In this document: positions 11,860 to 23,726 of the stretch, in pieces
How positions within the stretch are numbered: position 1 is the stretch's first letter
Layout: each line of letters begins with the position of its first letter
Assembly (NCBI GenBank): GCA_003993805.1
Contig: RSEF01000018.1
Span: 2,423,336 to 2,487,335, forward strand
Origin: Himantopus leucocephalus
Taxonomy: Eukaryota > Chordata > Aves > Charadriiformes > Recurvirostridae
Reading direction: 5' to 3'
Length of the DNA stretch: 64,000 nucleotides
Notes under the pieces: generated by a model
What the model was told of the DNA's origin: nothing
Database searches by the model: none
Seen by the model: the letters and a program-made list of their open reading frames with translations, nothing else
Made by a program: the position numbers and the translations under genes

Positions 11860-12320
11860 TGACACTTGAATTTCACTTAAGGTTCATCGCATTATTAATG
11901 ACAAGATCAATATTACCAAAGCCGCAATAAGAGCTCTTACCATTCATCCTCCTCCCGCCCCTCCCTTTCCCAGGCACCAGGCTTTTTAATACTCCATCTC
12001 TTTTCAAGGGTATTCGCCTCAGCACTGGCAGGAGAATCGCCCGCTGCCGGGGACGGTTCATTCCATCCCCGACAGCTGCCCTGACGTATTTCTCCCGAGC
12101 CTTGAAACCTGAGTGATAAGGCTGAGGAGCGGAATAACCCCCAGACTGCGTCTAATCACAGCGACTGCCGTGGCCTTGCTGAACTCTCCCGCGACAATTA
12201 GGTAATCACGCTGGCAGACAAGCCTGATTCATATCGTTTTACCATCAGTAAAGCGGTATCTATCACCCCTACGACAGACCCTTTATTGCCGCAAACCACT
12301 TCAACCTACCCAGTCAAAAA
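11860..12320. promoter_or_regulatory. candidate conserved non-coding element
   Basis: CATTATTAATGA (near 11890-11901), GATCAATATTACC and GCAATAAGAGCTC are followed by CAATTAGGTAATCA (12195-12208), a pair of adjacent homeodomain cores. TTTATTGCCGCAAACCAC lies further downstream. The block is repeat-free and lacks coding features. Regulatory role is inferred from texture and motifs only. Confidence 0.3.
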
Positions 12321-13610
12321 TCCCTTGTAAAAGCAAAAAAAGGACATATTTTATGGCAAATTAACTTTTAACATATTCTTTCCCTCCTTATATTATGACC
12401 ACATTCGCAGCTGACACTTGCAGTAATATCTGTGCTCCTCACCAGTGCAAGGCTGGCACTGGCAGCACGCCCGAGGCACTGGAAGGGATTTAGGACAACC
12501 TGCAGAGGTGAATTGCCCTCTCCTTTTGCTCATCCCTCTTTGTTGAGCCCGGAGGAAGCCCAGGCTAGGTGAAATTAATTACACAGGATGAACCCTACCC
12601 CAAGGACGAGTCTCTGCCCCAAGGAAGGCAAAGGCACCCCAACTCAAACTGAAGCTCCCTCTGGCCCGTTGATAGTGAAGTCCTTTAGCTCTGCTCCTAC
12701 GGGACCCCAACTCCAAGTCAATGAAGACAAAAAGGAAACCTCACTGGTTCAAACGAGCTTTGGATCATGCCCACAGAGCACCCTGGAAATAAAGCCACGT
12801 TCGCCCAGCCCTACCCAGTGCAGGCTCTCAGCCAGCCCAGGGGAGGATGAGGGGCTCATCGTGACCTCCAGCCTGCAGTAAGTTCTCATCTGCCGCCCAT
12901 CCAACAGGTCTTGAAGTTCCATCCTCTAATTATGGTTTAATTGGTCTTCTGGAAATGTGCTCTGGTCCTGCCGATGTTTGGCCAACTGCTGGGTTGAAAG
13001 CGCACAGCGTGTTTCAGTGGGCTCCGTAGGCTGAGCCTGGACTGGGACTCCTCTTACTTGAAGGCAGACAAGGCTGCGCTTTGGCACTGCTTTTCAGTTA
13101 TTTTTCCCTGAAAGAAATGTCTCACAAATGCAGAGCAATGGGAAACTGCACCTTTATCATCCAGGGCCGTGCATATTTTTATTAAATTTTCTTTCAGCTC
13201 TGATTTTTTTTCTATTAATCCGTTTCTTCTAAACCTGTACCTTAACAAAGCCAAAACCTGCGGTAACGAAGTGCAGCCGAGCCGTTCCAGAAAAATACCT
13301 TCACTACAGAACATGAACTTCCCATTATAGAGGCTGCATATGTGCACTGATTGATCCCCAAACTGGCATTTCAATTTATTTCCCACTGGAGGACTCATTC
13401 ATTACGGAGAAATAAGACTATTAAATGCATGATAAAGCACATGCATCAATAGATGAGGCTGGTGGTTACTTTCCTGAACCTATCTAAACAATATCTGGTA
13501 AATAAATCTATTCGTGATCACACAGGACTTTTTAAGATGAATAAGGAAGGAGTAATTATTAAGCAGCAGATCAAAAAAGAAATAAATCGCTTGCCAGCAT
13601 TACCACTGTG
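12321..13610. other. no gene recognised
   Basis: Frames at 12588-12881 (plus) and 13054-13398 (minus) are open for about 100 codons, but neither resembles a known family nor shows convincing splice signals at its ends. Confidence 0.45.
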
Positions 13611-13624
13611 CACACACACACACA
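13611..13624. repeat. (CA)7 microsatellite
   Basis: Seven CA units in a row, followed by GACATG. Confidence 0.9.
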
Positions 13625-13929
13625 GACATGTATTTTGGTGTTGCATCCATGACTGCAGGGCAAAGGCGGGTCAGACGCACAGATTGCAAGCAAACTGCCT
13701 ACAGACCTGCTCAGAGTCCCAGTGGCCCCTCTCAGATGCGTGCAGATATGTGTGTGTTTATGTGTTTATGGGGGAGCAAGCTCTTATCTCCAGCAACGGG
13801 GAAAGACGCCCAGAGGACACCACGCAATCCATACTCTTTCTTTTTTTTGTGTGTCTTTAACTGATTTTTCCACCCAACCAGCCCCTGGGGAGAAGCAGGA
13901 TGACTGTGCTGGAAAGGTGTACCTTTGAT

Positions 13930-13966
13930 TTATATATATATGTGTGTGTGTGTGTGCGTATATATA
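13930..13966. repeat. compound (TA)n(TG)n microsatellite
   Basis: A TA run passes into a TG run of about eight units, then a CGTATATATA end. It is followed by a poly-T tract (about 13969-13978). Confidence 0.9.
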
Positions 13967-13979
13967 GATTTTTTTTTTC

Positions 13980-15480
13980 CCTGCCTGCATTGAACGAAGA
14001 AAAAGCAACTAAAAGAAAACCTGAGCAGGTTTTCTCTTCACCGAGCTGTCTTGCAGGATCTCCCTCCCAGCCTTTGGCCTCCCAATCCCTCTGCTTCCTA
14101 TTGCTTCACCTTTGGGAAGGTCACTGAGGCTTCACTCGCCGTTACATGCCCCCATCCTGGACCCCATCTTTTCTGCCTTGCCACGAGTCTCCCGGCAGCA
14201 GGTTTTACCCTCTGTCTACACTCACCCAAAGATTCAATAACGTGGAATAAAACCAGTGTTGTGGCTGGGTGCTGGGTGGGGAGAGATGAGGCTGGAGCAG
14301 CTGGCTGGGAGCACCGAACAGTGGCCTCAGCGCCTGGTGCTAAAGATTGCCTACTTTCCCATCAGTTTTGGTGAGTTAAGGTTTGGCACCAAGGAAACTC
14401 ATCCCACATCTGAGCTAAAGCTATTGCTCCCGTTTGCTCTTCTGAAACTTCTTTAAAGTTTGAGGAAAGTAAACAAAAGCCTAAGCACAACCCCAAATTC
14501 TGGAGATGGAGAACTTCCTGAGATCTTCACAGAAGTAATGGAGATTTCAAATGAAACCTCTCACGCTGGAATAGCTAAAGAAATATTTTCCACATTTGAT
14601 CACATTTCCTTTTGCTTATCAGATCTAATTTTTACCTTGGTGGACAGTCCAGTTATTAGTGCTCATCACTGGATAACAGTGGAGAACATGGGATGCCCCA
14701 TCATCCCTGCAGAGCTCAGCGGTGCAGTGGTCTGCCCCAAAAGGGACAGAAGAAAGACGGCGATGGCAGAGACAGAGAAGACAATGAGAAAGGAAAAGGA
14801 AGAGGAAGGAGGAGGAAGAAATGGACCTTTCCAAAATCAAGAAATATGATTCCATAAAGAGTCTGAAATGGGACCTAAGAGGCAGCAGTGGCCAGAGTTG
14901 ACTTTCTTTGAAACTGTTGTACAAATCAAACCAGACTGGTCCTTTCTCTGTCCATTTTTGAGGACACTGAACAGTGCCACAACTGGTGCAACAAAATATT
15001 AAGGCCAGAATTTTTTTTATTTTAATAAAAAAGGTGCTCAAAAAAACCCAAAACAAAAAAAAAATTAAAAAAAAACCAACCAACCAAACAAAAAATGTCA
15101 GCTCAGTTCCCCTTTGGCCGTGTTCTTAGACCTCCAAGAAACCAATGTCAAGCTAAATAGATGTGACATAACTCAGCAGATTTTCCTGTGCTCTAATTGA
15201 ATTATAAGCCATTACTTTATGGCTGCGTGTTCCCAAGCCTGCATATTCCCCGCCCGGCAGAGCGTGATTTACCGGTGCAGCGGGGCACGGTGAGCTCCCG
15301 GCAGGGTCGGTGGGCACGGTGGACCACGGACCTTCCAGGGACCACTCCGGGTTCCTGTGGTCAAACGGCATCTCAGATGTGCGGGTTGGTGCTGCTGAGA
15401 GTCTGAGGACAGATTGCAGAGCCGTAACCAAATGCCCTCACGCGCTGATTTAAGTGAAACAGAGGGGGGAACTCGTGACA
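13980..15480. other. no gene recognised; A-rich low complexity at the middle
   Basis: The frame 14460-14849 (plus, 129 codons) ends in a Glu/Lys/Gly-rich tail from a GA-rich stretch and matches nothing I recognise. Low-complexity A/T-rich sequence with CCAA repeats lies at about 15009-15095. Confidence 0.45.
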
Positions 15481-15489
15481 CACGAATGG

Positions 15490-15710
15490 CCATTTTGGTC
15501 TCCATCCTAAGATAAATCAGTTATCTGTTTTTTCTCAGTGTGCAGGCAACGGCAGTTTATGAAGCAGCTGTCTGAAAGGAAATTTACTGGACAATTAAAA
15601 GTGCTGACTTTCAAGCAGTGCTCTCGAGGTGGAGTCTAAAATTATTGGGTGTGAAATGCAAATAGATTTAACAGTTTTACTGCTATTTATATGACGTTCA
15701 CCCATTCCCA
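15490..15710. promoter_or_regulatory. candidate regulatory block: GATA pair and POU octamer
   Basis: AGATAA (15510-15515) and TTATCT (15521-15526) form a perfect inverted pair of GATA sites with a five-base spacer. A perfect octamer ATGCAAAT lies at 15656-15663. The surrounding sequence (GCAGTTTATGAAGCAGC, CTAAAATTATTGGGTG) is repeat-free. This combination is common in vertebrate enhancers; activity is inferred. Confidence 0.3.
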
Positions 15711-18700
15711 GCTATTTCCCCCCCCCCCGTTTTTTTTTTGCTCTGATTTTAAACGGTCCCAACTTTCACAGGTTTTAACAATCTCAGACACATGCAGTAA
15801 AACCTGCAGCACGCTCCAAGGCTGAACAGACCCAGACCGGTGGTGTGTGCAGTGAGGGAAGGTGGGCGAAAGTAAATTCTATCCCAACCCCCTAACAAAA
15901 TATTAATTTAGAAATAAGCCCGTAATTACATTCAGCTTTGGGTCTGCCCCACAATCCTCTGAGGCGGTTCTTATTCAATAAGCTTTTGGCCAGTACCCAA
16001 CAAACCTCCTACTTGAATAATCACAAATTGACCAAACTGGTTGCTCTCCGGCTCTTGGAAAACCTTCCCTGAGGTGGGATGTGGGAAACCCACAGCGTGG
16101 CGGTGGGTCAGGCTCCGGAGAAATCTTATTCCCATGGGTGTTCCCATGGAGCACCCATTTCCCCAAGCGCTCCCCTGAGGTTCAGCACGATCTATCGGAG
16201 ATAGGATGGAGTTTTTACGAGGTTTTATTCCCCACCTGCTCCATTGCATTAATGGCCAAAACAGACCATGGCTTAATTAAAGATTAACTGTTCAGATCAG
16301 TTAAGCAAGATTCTCTCAGGTTGGCCAGGCAGGGCCCTGGAAGAAGTGTGAAGGGATGAAAAACATTGAGAGAAGCAAAGTGAAGCAACCCCTCCGGAGC
16401 CTCCAGCACTGCAGAATTAGGAGTTTCATGCCTTTTGGCTCATCTGACTTCTTAGTCTAATCGGGGACAGGTATCTATTATTCCTGCCTACCTCCTCCCG
16501 GATCTCACTTCGTAAAAGGTGCCACTGAAATGCTTGCTACGGAGAGGGATCTTCTGTGTTGTTTGTAATGGACCTCTTGTACCCATAACATCTGGTGTGG
16601 CAAGATTTACCACTGCTGGGGAGAAATATTTGCTTCTCAGACATTTTAGGCTGTTGTGTGAGCTCCATTGTACCAAAACAACTCTAATCTCGATCTAGTT
16701 TGGAGCCAACTCTACACATTCATTGTTTAGTTTACTGTTTTTGTGTTTGTGACCTTCATTGTCTTTCATGAAGGGAATCAACAGCCTCGCCTACAAGACT
16801 CTTCCACCCCTATCTTGTCTGTGAAATAATATTTGTTACTGTTTAAAAAATTACCACAGCTGAATTCACAAATCGTGTTTGTGGGAGAAGTATCTGCTGT
16901 TAGCATGTTCAGATAGGCACATACGTCCGTACATTCACCCGTCCATCTGTCATGCCATCACCGTGACCTCAGTTCTGCACAATTAGCTCTAATAAAGAGA
17001 TGTACTTACACCGGAGTCTGTACAAAACTCACCCATTTGCCTCCCTGTCCTATGGAGAACTCTGCTCATTTTGCTGGATTTCTTTCTCATCTCTCTCTTT
17101 GAATGCAGCCCTGGTGAGAGAGATTTGGCAAACAAGTGTTTAAGCAAAACCATACATTTGATTTGTCTTGACTTAGTCTCGCCACCACTTACCACCATCC
17201 CTCTGCTGCCCTAGACGTCCCCCCAGCTATGGGGAGGACTTGAAATACTCCTCCAGGTATGGCAGATATAACATATCTGAACCAAAAGCAAGTTGCAAGA
17301 AACGCGCTGTGTCTGTCCCTCTGCAGTTGCTGTGTCGTGTTACCGTATAAGCGCGTCAGGGTGCCTGCAGTCAGCTTTGCTGTGGCCCCGCATGTTGTCT
17401 GAGGATCAACACCTACTTGCCACAGTTAACGTAGGGGTCAGCCATCCCCTCCCAGTCTGGGACTGGGGTTGAGCAGAGAGCTGAGGGACTGGTACGACCT
17501 TCAGTAGGTCTCTCTCTTATTCCTCCAGTGCCCCCCCCAGTGAATCTGCCCCACAACCTTCCGTTTGCAGCTGCGATTGTAGAGATGTATTCAGGTTTTC
17601 CGCCGTTTCTCCCGCTACAGACATTAAATCTCATGTGGAGAAAGCGGAGCAGTGTCTTGAATGCGAATGCCTTTCCCTCCACCCTCCCATTACAGAGCTC
17701 GTGTTCCTGTAACTCACCCATCAAGGCAAACTCCCCCAAGATCCTTCCCTGCTATCCAATAAATAATAATAATAACCATTCTACCAACTCATATTTCTGC
17801 AAGCTGGCACTGATTTATTTTTTTGGCTCTTGCATCTGAAATAACTGAAAATATTCAATGGGGTAATGAAAAATCTTGCTTTTTAATTCTGAAGTGAAGT
17901 TTGCCAAGCTGGAAGGTCTTTAATAATGATTTTCTGATGAACATACACTCACTGGGTCTCCACTTGGCAGGTACATTCTGATTAAATCTGTCTATATCTG
18001 TATATCATATATGCAAATGTAATTATAATCAGTTGGGGGGGGTGAACAGTACAAATTTGGGGATTCGTTCAAATAGCTTTGACTTAGAAGAAATTGTGTT
18101 CCTAATACAAATAAATAGGACAGTTCAGTGAAAACCGTACCCGTGCCAAGGGGATTTTGCTCCCGGTGCGGAGCAGAGTGGGAGCACTCACGAGCAGTTA
18201 CCGTACTTTTGTCTGGGGTTTCCCAGCTGGAAATGTCTGTGCTTGCACCATATAGCTTGCAGGCAATGAGTCTGGCTCCTGCAAGAAGCATCACAACCAC
18301 TACTCCATCTCTGTATGGATGGGCTGTAACCTTTGCGTGTTCGTGTTATACGGCTGTTTTGCACAGGAACTATCAGCTTTAAAGATGATGCACTGAAGGT
18401 CGGGTGTTCCCAGACAGAGAGAAGAGGCCACATGCAGGAAAATCTGGCTGGAGGCAGTGACCTCTCAAGCCAGAATTAAGGATTAGATTAAATATCTCCT
18501 CCCACGTGTCAGGCACGGTTGGGGACAGTTCCCAAAACTCGGGGCTCCCAGCCTGGCCGCAGAGCCCCCGGGGCAGGGGTGGCCACTGCTCTGTTTTACA
18601 GGTGTGCAGCCCCAGGAGCCAAGTGCCTGAATCTCATGCTCCATGGGTAAGACTCTATACGTCTTTCATCGAGTACTGGACATGATGCGAAGGATGCTTG

Positions 18701-19320
18701 AAGGGTGGGTCCAGCTGAATTGGGATTTGGTGAAAACTACGTCAACAGGGACTAAGCAGAGCAGAGAGTGTTAAGGGCAATGCTCTTGTTTTCAAGTGCA
18801 CTCTTAGCCCCCATTGACCCTACGCAAGTAGCAGCTCTTTGCCGCTCTGCAGAAATGTGATAACCCCAAATCTTTTGTGGTAGTTCCCAGATCCCCACAT
18901 AAGGGGAGGGGGGGAAGTCTGAAGAATGGTTGAAATTACAGGATGGTCAGCATAAATAAATGCCAAGTCTGTTCCTCCTGTACCCCATGGTGCCTCTGGA
19001 TTCATTCCCTTGGGCTCTTGTGGCGGTACAAAGCCAGCACAAATGAAAAGAGAGACGGGCTCCTCATAAATACGTGTATACATAAACATACTTACATGAA
19101 ATATCTATATCTGTATATTATTATTTTTCTATGAAATGGTGGTCTTTAATGCTTTGTCTGCATTCTCTAGCCAGACTAGATCCAGCAAGGTCCAGCAAGT
19201 CCGGAATCCAGCAAGACTAGATTGTAACATAGTCCATATTAGCTTGTTGGACAGGGGGAAAGGTCTTTATCTTTTCCTGTTTTACATTTCCCAGGAAGAA
19301 CCATTTGCAAAATAAAATCA
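15711..19320. other. no gene recognised; minor simple repeats
   Basis: It contains a C run then a T run at 15718-15740, an (AAT)n run at 17762-17775 and an isolated octamer ATGCAAAT at 18011-18018. No recognisable exon or transposon. The two repeats of CCAGCAAG near 19180-19215 are very short. Confidence 0.45.
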
Positions 19321-19390
19321 TGTTTGGACTGCATGCAAGTTTGTATTAACCAGAACAAATTAATACAAACTTCACGTCATGGTCTAAATA
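19321..19390 (+). other. 70-nt hairpin, precursor-like inverted repeat
   Basis: A perfect 13-base inverted repeat, AAGTTTGTATTAA (19337-19349) and TTAATACAAACTT (19360-19372), encloses a ten-base loop. Pairing continues outward imperfectly: TGTTTGGACTGCATG on the left against CATGGTCTAAATA on the right, with a two-base bulge and a small internal loop. Length and shape suit a miRNA precursor. A degenerate palindromic transposon would look similar. I recognise no known miRNA seed. Confidence 0.35.
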
Positions 19391-20040
19391 GTGAAGAAAG
19401 TGAAAGAGAGGAAGAACAGAGCGGAGCTAAAGGGTTGCCTAGGGCATGTGATTTAGTTGCTGCTGAAATGTCAAAAGTATAAGTCTGTACCATGGGGTGG
19501 GGACAGACACACTTTAAGATGGACTTGTAAACTCAGCTGAGATTTCTAGGTGGGATTTCATAGTGGATGGGAGATACGGCTGGACCAACAGACAGGAAAT
19601 ATTTTAACCGAGAAAATACAAATGGAGTTTTTGGGAAGAAATTAGGGGAACAGGGTCACTAGAGAAAGGAAATTGTGCATAAAGTTGTGTTTGATCTTTC
19701 CAGATCAGCATTTAATGGGAACAAGCCCAGGCACTACCTGCTCTCCAGTCTGAGGTATGGGCTACCCATACTTCAGCAGAGGAAACGCACAGAAAAACAG
19801 AACAGATACCTCCTGATCCCTGACCTATTGGGTTAGTAAGTTGAGATCAAGTTCAAGCGAGAGCTACACGTTCTTCTCTAAGTAAAGCGACTTAAATGTG
19901 GTCAGCCCCGAGTCGACCTTCTTATCACATGTGGCCATTGGACCAAACGAAGTCTGACCGCCACATCTGGAATGAAACATCTGGCAACCAAGCAGGAGTG
20001 GAAGGGGGAGGAGGATGGGTAAAAACTCTTCTGTAAAGCT

Positions 20041-20225
20041 ATTTCATTTCAACAGTGTCAAAAGATTTTGTTTCAAATGTCATGTTGATTCATTTCATTT
20101 TGACTTTTATATTAAAACACTAATTGTATTATATATGAATGTTGACATTCTATGAATATATTAATACATTAATATTGTGGTATAATATAACAGTCAATAC
20201 AAAATGAATGGAAATGACAATGCAC
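20041..20225. repeat. A/T-rich imperfect palindromic repeat (MITE-like or ancient)
   Basis: The left arm TTCATTTTGACTTTTATATT (from 20094) and the right arm (20181-20208, ending in ACAAAATGAA) are inverted copies with one five-base indel. They flank about 65 bases of A/T-rich sequence. Outward of the arms both sides continue with TCATTT/AAATGA words, and the left flank carries TTTCATTTC and TTTTGTTTCAAATG. The arrangement resembles an old GAAA/TTTC-rich palindromic repeat I associate with reptile and bird genomes, but I cannot name the family. Confidence 0.45.
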
Positions 20226-20791
20226 ATACCAGATGTGTGAGCCCGATCAAAAATGAAACTTCTCATGGGCCCAAACATTTCCAGAATTTCTTTCCGCCTC
20301 CTATTTCATCTGTTCCTCCCCCATGGGATCAGCCCAAACTGTCTCACAGAGATCTGCAAGGAAGAAAAAGCTTGTCGGTTGCCTTCGAGCAATTGCACAG
20401 CCTCTACAGGTTCCCACCTATCCTCACCTATCCCAGGGCACCACACATTTGGACAGAAGACCTGTGTCCTCAGTCTTGTTTTAAATGTGTGACCCTTTTT
20501 CACGTCCTCTTTCTCTCATTTTTGTCTCCAGGTCCTTTCCTCCTTGCTCCCTCCAGCCCATCGTGCCCGACACAGCGCTTCTAAATGCAAAGGTCCACAC
20601 TCATTCCTCTGCTGATGACACCGAGAGGAACAGGAGACAGTGTGACTGCTCAGGTACTGGTATGAGAAACAGAAAAGTTTTAACCCAAAACAAAATCCAA
20701 TGAATCTGCAAAAAAGTTTTGATTTTTGACTGAACTCCTTCTGGCAACACCTACTGCCTTTGCACATGATTTAGGACATGCTAGATTTAGG

Positions 20792-20817
20792 ACTTAGCTA
20801 CTTTGCTGTAGCTAAGT
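20792..20817. repeat. 10-bp perfect hairpin
   Basis: ACTTAGCTAC (20792-20801) and GTAGCTAAGT (20808-20817) are perfect inverted copies with a six-base loop TTTGCT. Confidence 0.6.
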
Positions 20818-20929
20818 GCCCACTAACACTCATTTTTTGCAAGCATCTAGAGCTGCTTTGAAAGAAGGTCCCCTCCATCACATGGAAAATATGGTCGCAT
20901 TTTTCCTTAATTTTTAAAAAGAACTAAAA

Positions 20930-21080
20930 AGAAAAAAGGAATATGTTTGGGCCTCTTGGTTTTTGGAAAACAAAAACTTTTTTTTTTTTCAGTTGAATCC
21001 TTAAAATCTGTTGCCAAACCCCCAAAGCTTTTGGGTTTTTGTCCAAAAAAATAATACAATTGGGTTTTGAGGTATTCTTT
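20930..21080. repeat. T/A-rich low-complexity block with GAAA/TTTC words
   Basis: It is rich in TTTTGG, AAAACAAAAAC and TTTTTGTCC words, and reads like a decayed copy of the same class of A/T-rich repeat as 20041-20225. Family assignment is not possible by eye. Confidence 0.3.
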
Positions 21081-23726
21081 TGGCAAGAAAGCAACATTTT
21101 GAGGCGCGCAGATGCTTTCTGTAGGAAAATGTCATCTTGTCAAAAGCACAATCTTCCTTCTTAAAGGACGTTTATGCCAGAAAGGATTTGATCAGCTCTG
21201 TTAGCATCCCTTATCCTCTTCCAGGAATAAGCGACATGGTGACTGCTTTTTAACAAGATGAGCCTTCCAAGAATAGTTACTGAGGAATTATGAATTTCTG
21301 ATCATATCAGGGCTTGATACATAGGATTACAAAAGGAGCCAGTCTTATATTCCAAACCATAGGATCCACCTATAGCATGGCGTGCAATTGCTGTTAATAA
21401 AGTGACTCCGTACTTAAATGCAATTCCTCTGTTGTATAAATATATATTTCCTCGGCGGGACATTGTGGTTACTTTAAGAAGCTGGAAGACATCAGAGCAT
21501 CACGTTCCAAGCTTGGCATTGAACAAGAAGCCACCAGAATTAAATCAAAGTGCTTCTTTCTGGCAGGCGAAGCAAGTGTAATGAAAATTCCAGCCTTGAT
21601 CCTCTGCCAGGGGTAGGCAGCAAATTGAGTGCATGCCTACCACTCCCAAACTGAAGTCCCTCAGTCTTGCCCGGGATGCCAACTACCAGAAGTACAAAAG
21701 ATGAAAACAGTCTGCCAGACACAGCAAACCAAAGCGCTCTCTTCATTAAGAGGAGCTTATTACTTTCTTCCAGCTCCACCCATGAGCAAATCCATCCTGC
21801 TCGATCTTGTTGGGGCTAATGAAGGGAGGTTGACTGCTCATGGTGAACTTGGTATTCCAGGAAAGCTTTTGAGGTGTCTCCTCCAGCCACCAGGACCTGC
21901 CCCGATTCCCGCCCAAAAGATGCGCACTCTTTCCAACTGCAAGATACGAGATCACCACGCTTATAAAGGCAATATCCAGTGAGGCTGGATGGACAACCGA
22001 GGAGAAACGTCACCAGGAGGAGAGGAGTCTGAGTTTGGAGAGGAGGCAGGTTCACCAGGCTGGGTTGCTTGCTTTCAGTCTCAAAGATCTGAGTAATATC
22101 AATTATTAAGAGGAAGCGAAGCTGCCTTTCTTCAAAGCAAAAATATCTTAATGGTGGTATGTGGCATGTACACTGCAGCTGGTGCTGTGGGGCCGCGTCA
22201 GCCTGTCTGCTGCGCCGGCTTGGGCAGCTCCCCCTCCACTCTTGATCGAGGGAGCCATCGTCCTACCACTCCAGACAGTAAGGAGCCTCAAATGTGCACC
22301 CAACCCGCCAAAACAGAGACATCACAGCAGTCACAAAAATTAGGTGGGGAATTTGCGTTTTGAGAGCAATATTCAGATCATCTGCCTTTTGATGCTGGCA
22401 CGCTGAGATGTCCCATCTCACTGACGAGTCCCCTCCACCCCAGGCCTCCTCTTATCCTCCATCTACGTGAAAAACACATTAATGCATGCCTACATCGAAC
22501 AGTGCTTGTCCCACCACCCGCTCCCGGCCCAAGCCATCTGATGGGAGAGGGGCAAAGGTAAAACCTTTACTTAGCTGGAGAAAATCATACGTTGCCTGCA
22601 TACGCCTTGTGCCTCCAGAGCACCTCCGCTGAGGCTACGGAATTGCTCCAAATTAAGAGAAATGAGGCTAAAAAGCAATCTTTTCCTGCTGGCCTGATGT
22701 AGCTGCAGTTGAAAGCTTGGGAATATTGCTACAGTACTGGATTCGGGGGGGCACGGGGAGGGTTTCTGAAATGGCTCAGCCCTGTTTTCTTAGGGACCGC
22801 AGTGAGAACAAGGTTAGATCAACACTGAGTGCTTTTGAAGGTGCCATCCTGCGCTGAACAAGAAAGTGAGGCTTTGAAAACGCTGAACAAAAAAGGGGCC
22901 TTTGAGATTTTTGTTTGAAAGTTGTAAGAACGGCATATCCCAATAGGTAGATAGGTATAAGAACACCCCCTTTAGAAAACACCAGATGTCTTTATCTATA
23001 CATTTATTTCAAGAAACGTGGCCATTTAATAATTAATGTCTATAAGTGCCTAGCTATGAAAATGCAGAATGAAATATTAAATAGAGTCGGTACCAAATGG
23101 GAGGACTTCTGAAAGGGAACGGATGAGAGCCATGTCGTTCACTATTCCCAGGGAACAGCCCCAAGGATCTAGAGCAGAATGAATCCAGGTGGATGAATAT
23201 GAAGTGCTCGGTAGCAGAAGAGAAGGTGGGTCACCAATATTATTGTCAGGAGCCCTGGCCCCTCGCAAAGTGGGACATATAGGAGACAAATCACTCCCAG
23301 CAGTGGCTGCCTCGCTCCCTGTGCCAAATTTAGCCTGAATTTTGACCAGGCACACGGTGAGGTCTGCGGCTGAATATGAATAATGAAGAGTGAAGCTCCT
23401 GGAGATAACAGCACAGCCTGAGATGCATGTTTGACCTCCCTCCCCATCTTTTCGTAAGCTCCCGATCCACTTCTGATAGAGAGGATGCTTTGGAGTGACC
23501 TGAGAGTAATCAGCCTTAAGTCAGAGTGAGACGTTTCTATTAATGCTTCTGGCTAGAGCCAAGGTTATTAATTGTCTCAAGACTAAGAAAACCTGGGTAG
23601 GATGTTGATACCGATATCAGGAGTATTTAATAAACAGCTTGCAAGTAAAGCTAAACCTCACACTCCAGAGCTCAAACAAATCGCCGTTAGAAACCAAGCT
23701 GAAATTACTGTGGGTTACAGATAACC
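21081..23726. other. no gene recognised
   Basis: Single-copy-looking DNA. Short frames at 21629-21982 and 22151-22363 are unrecognised. No repeats are identified beyond short A/T runs. Confidence 0.45.

Noticed and set aside
14460..14849. 129-codon plus frame with Glu/Lys-rich tail
   Set aside because: The tail comes from a GA-rich simple stretch, and nothing upstream is recognisable.
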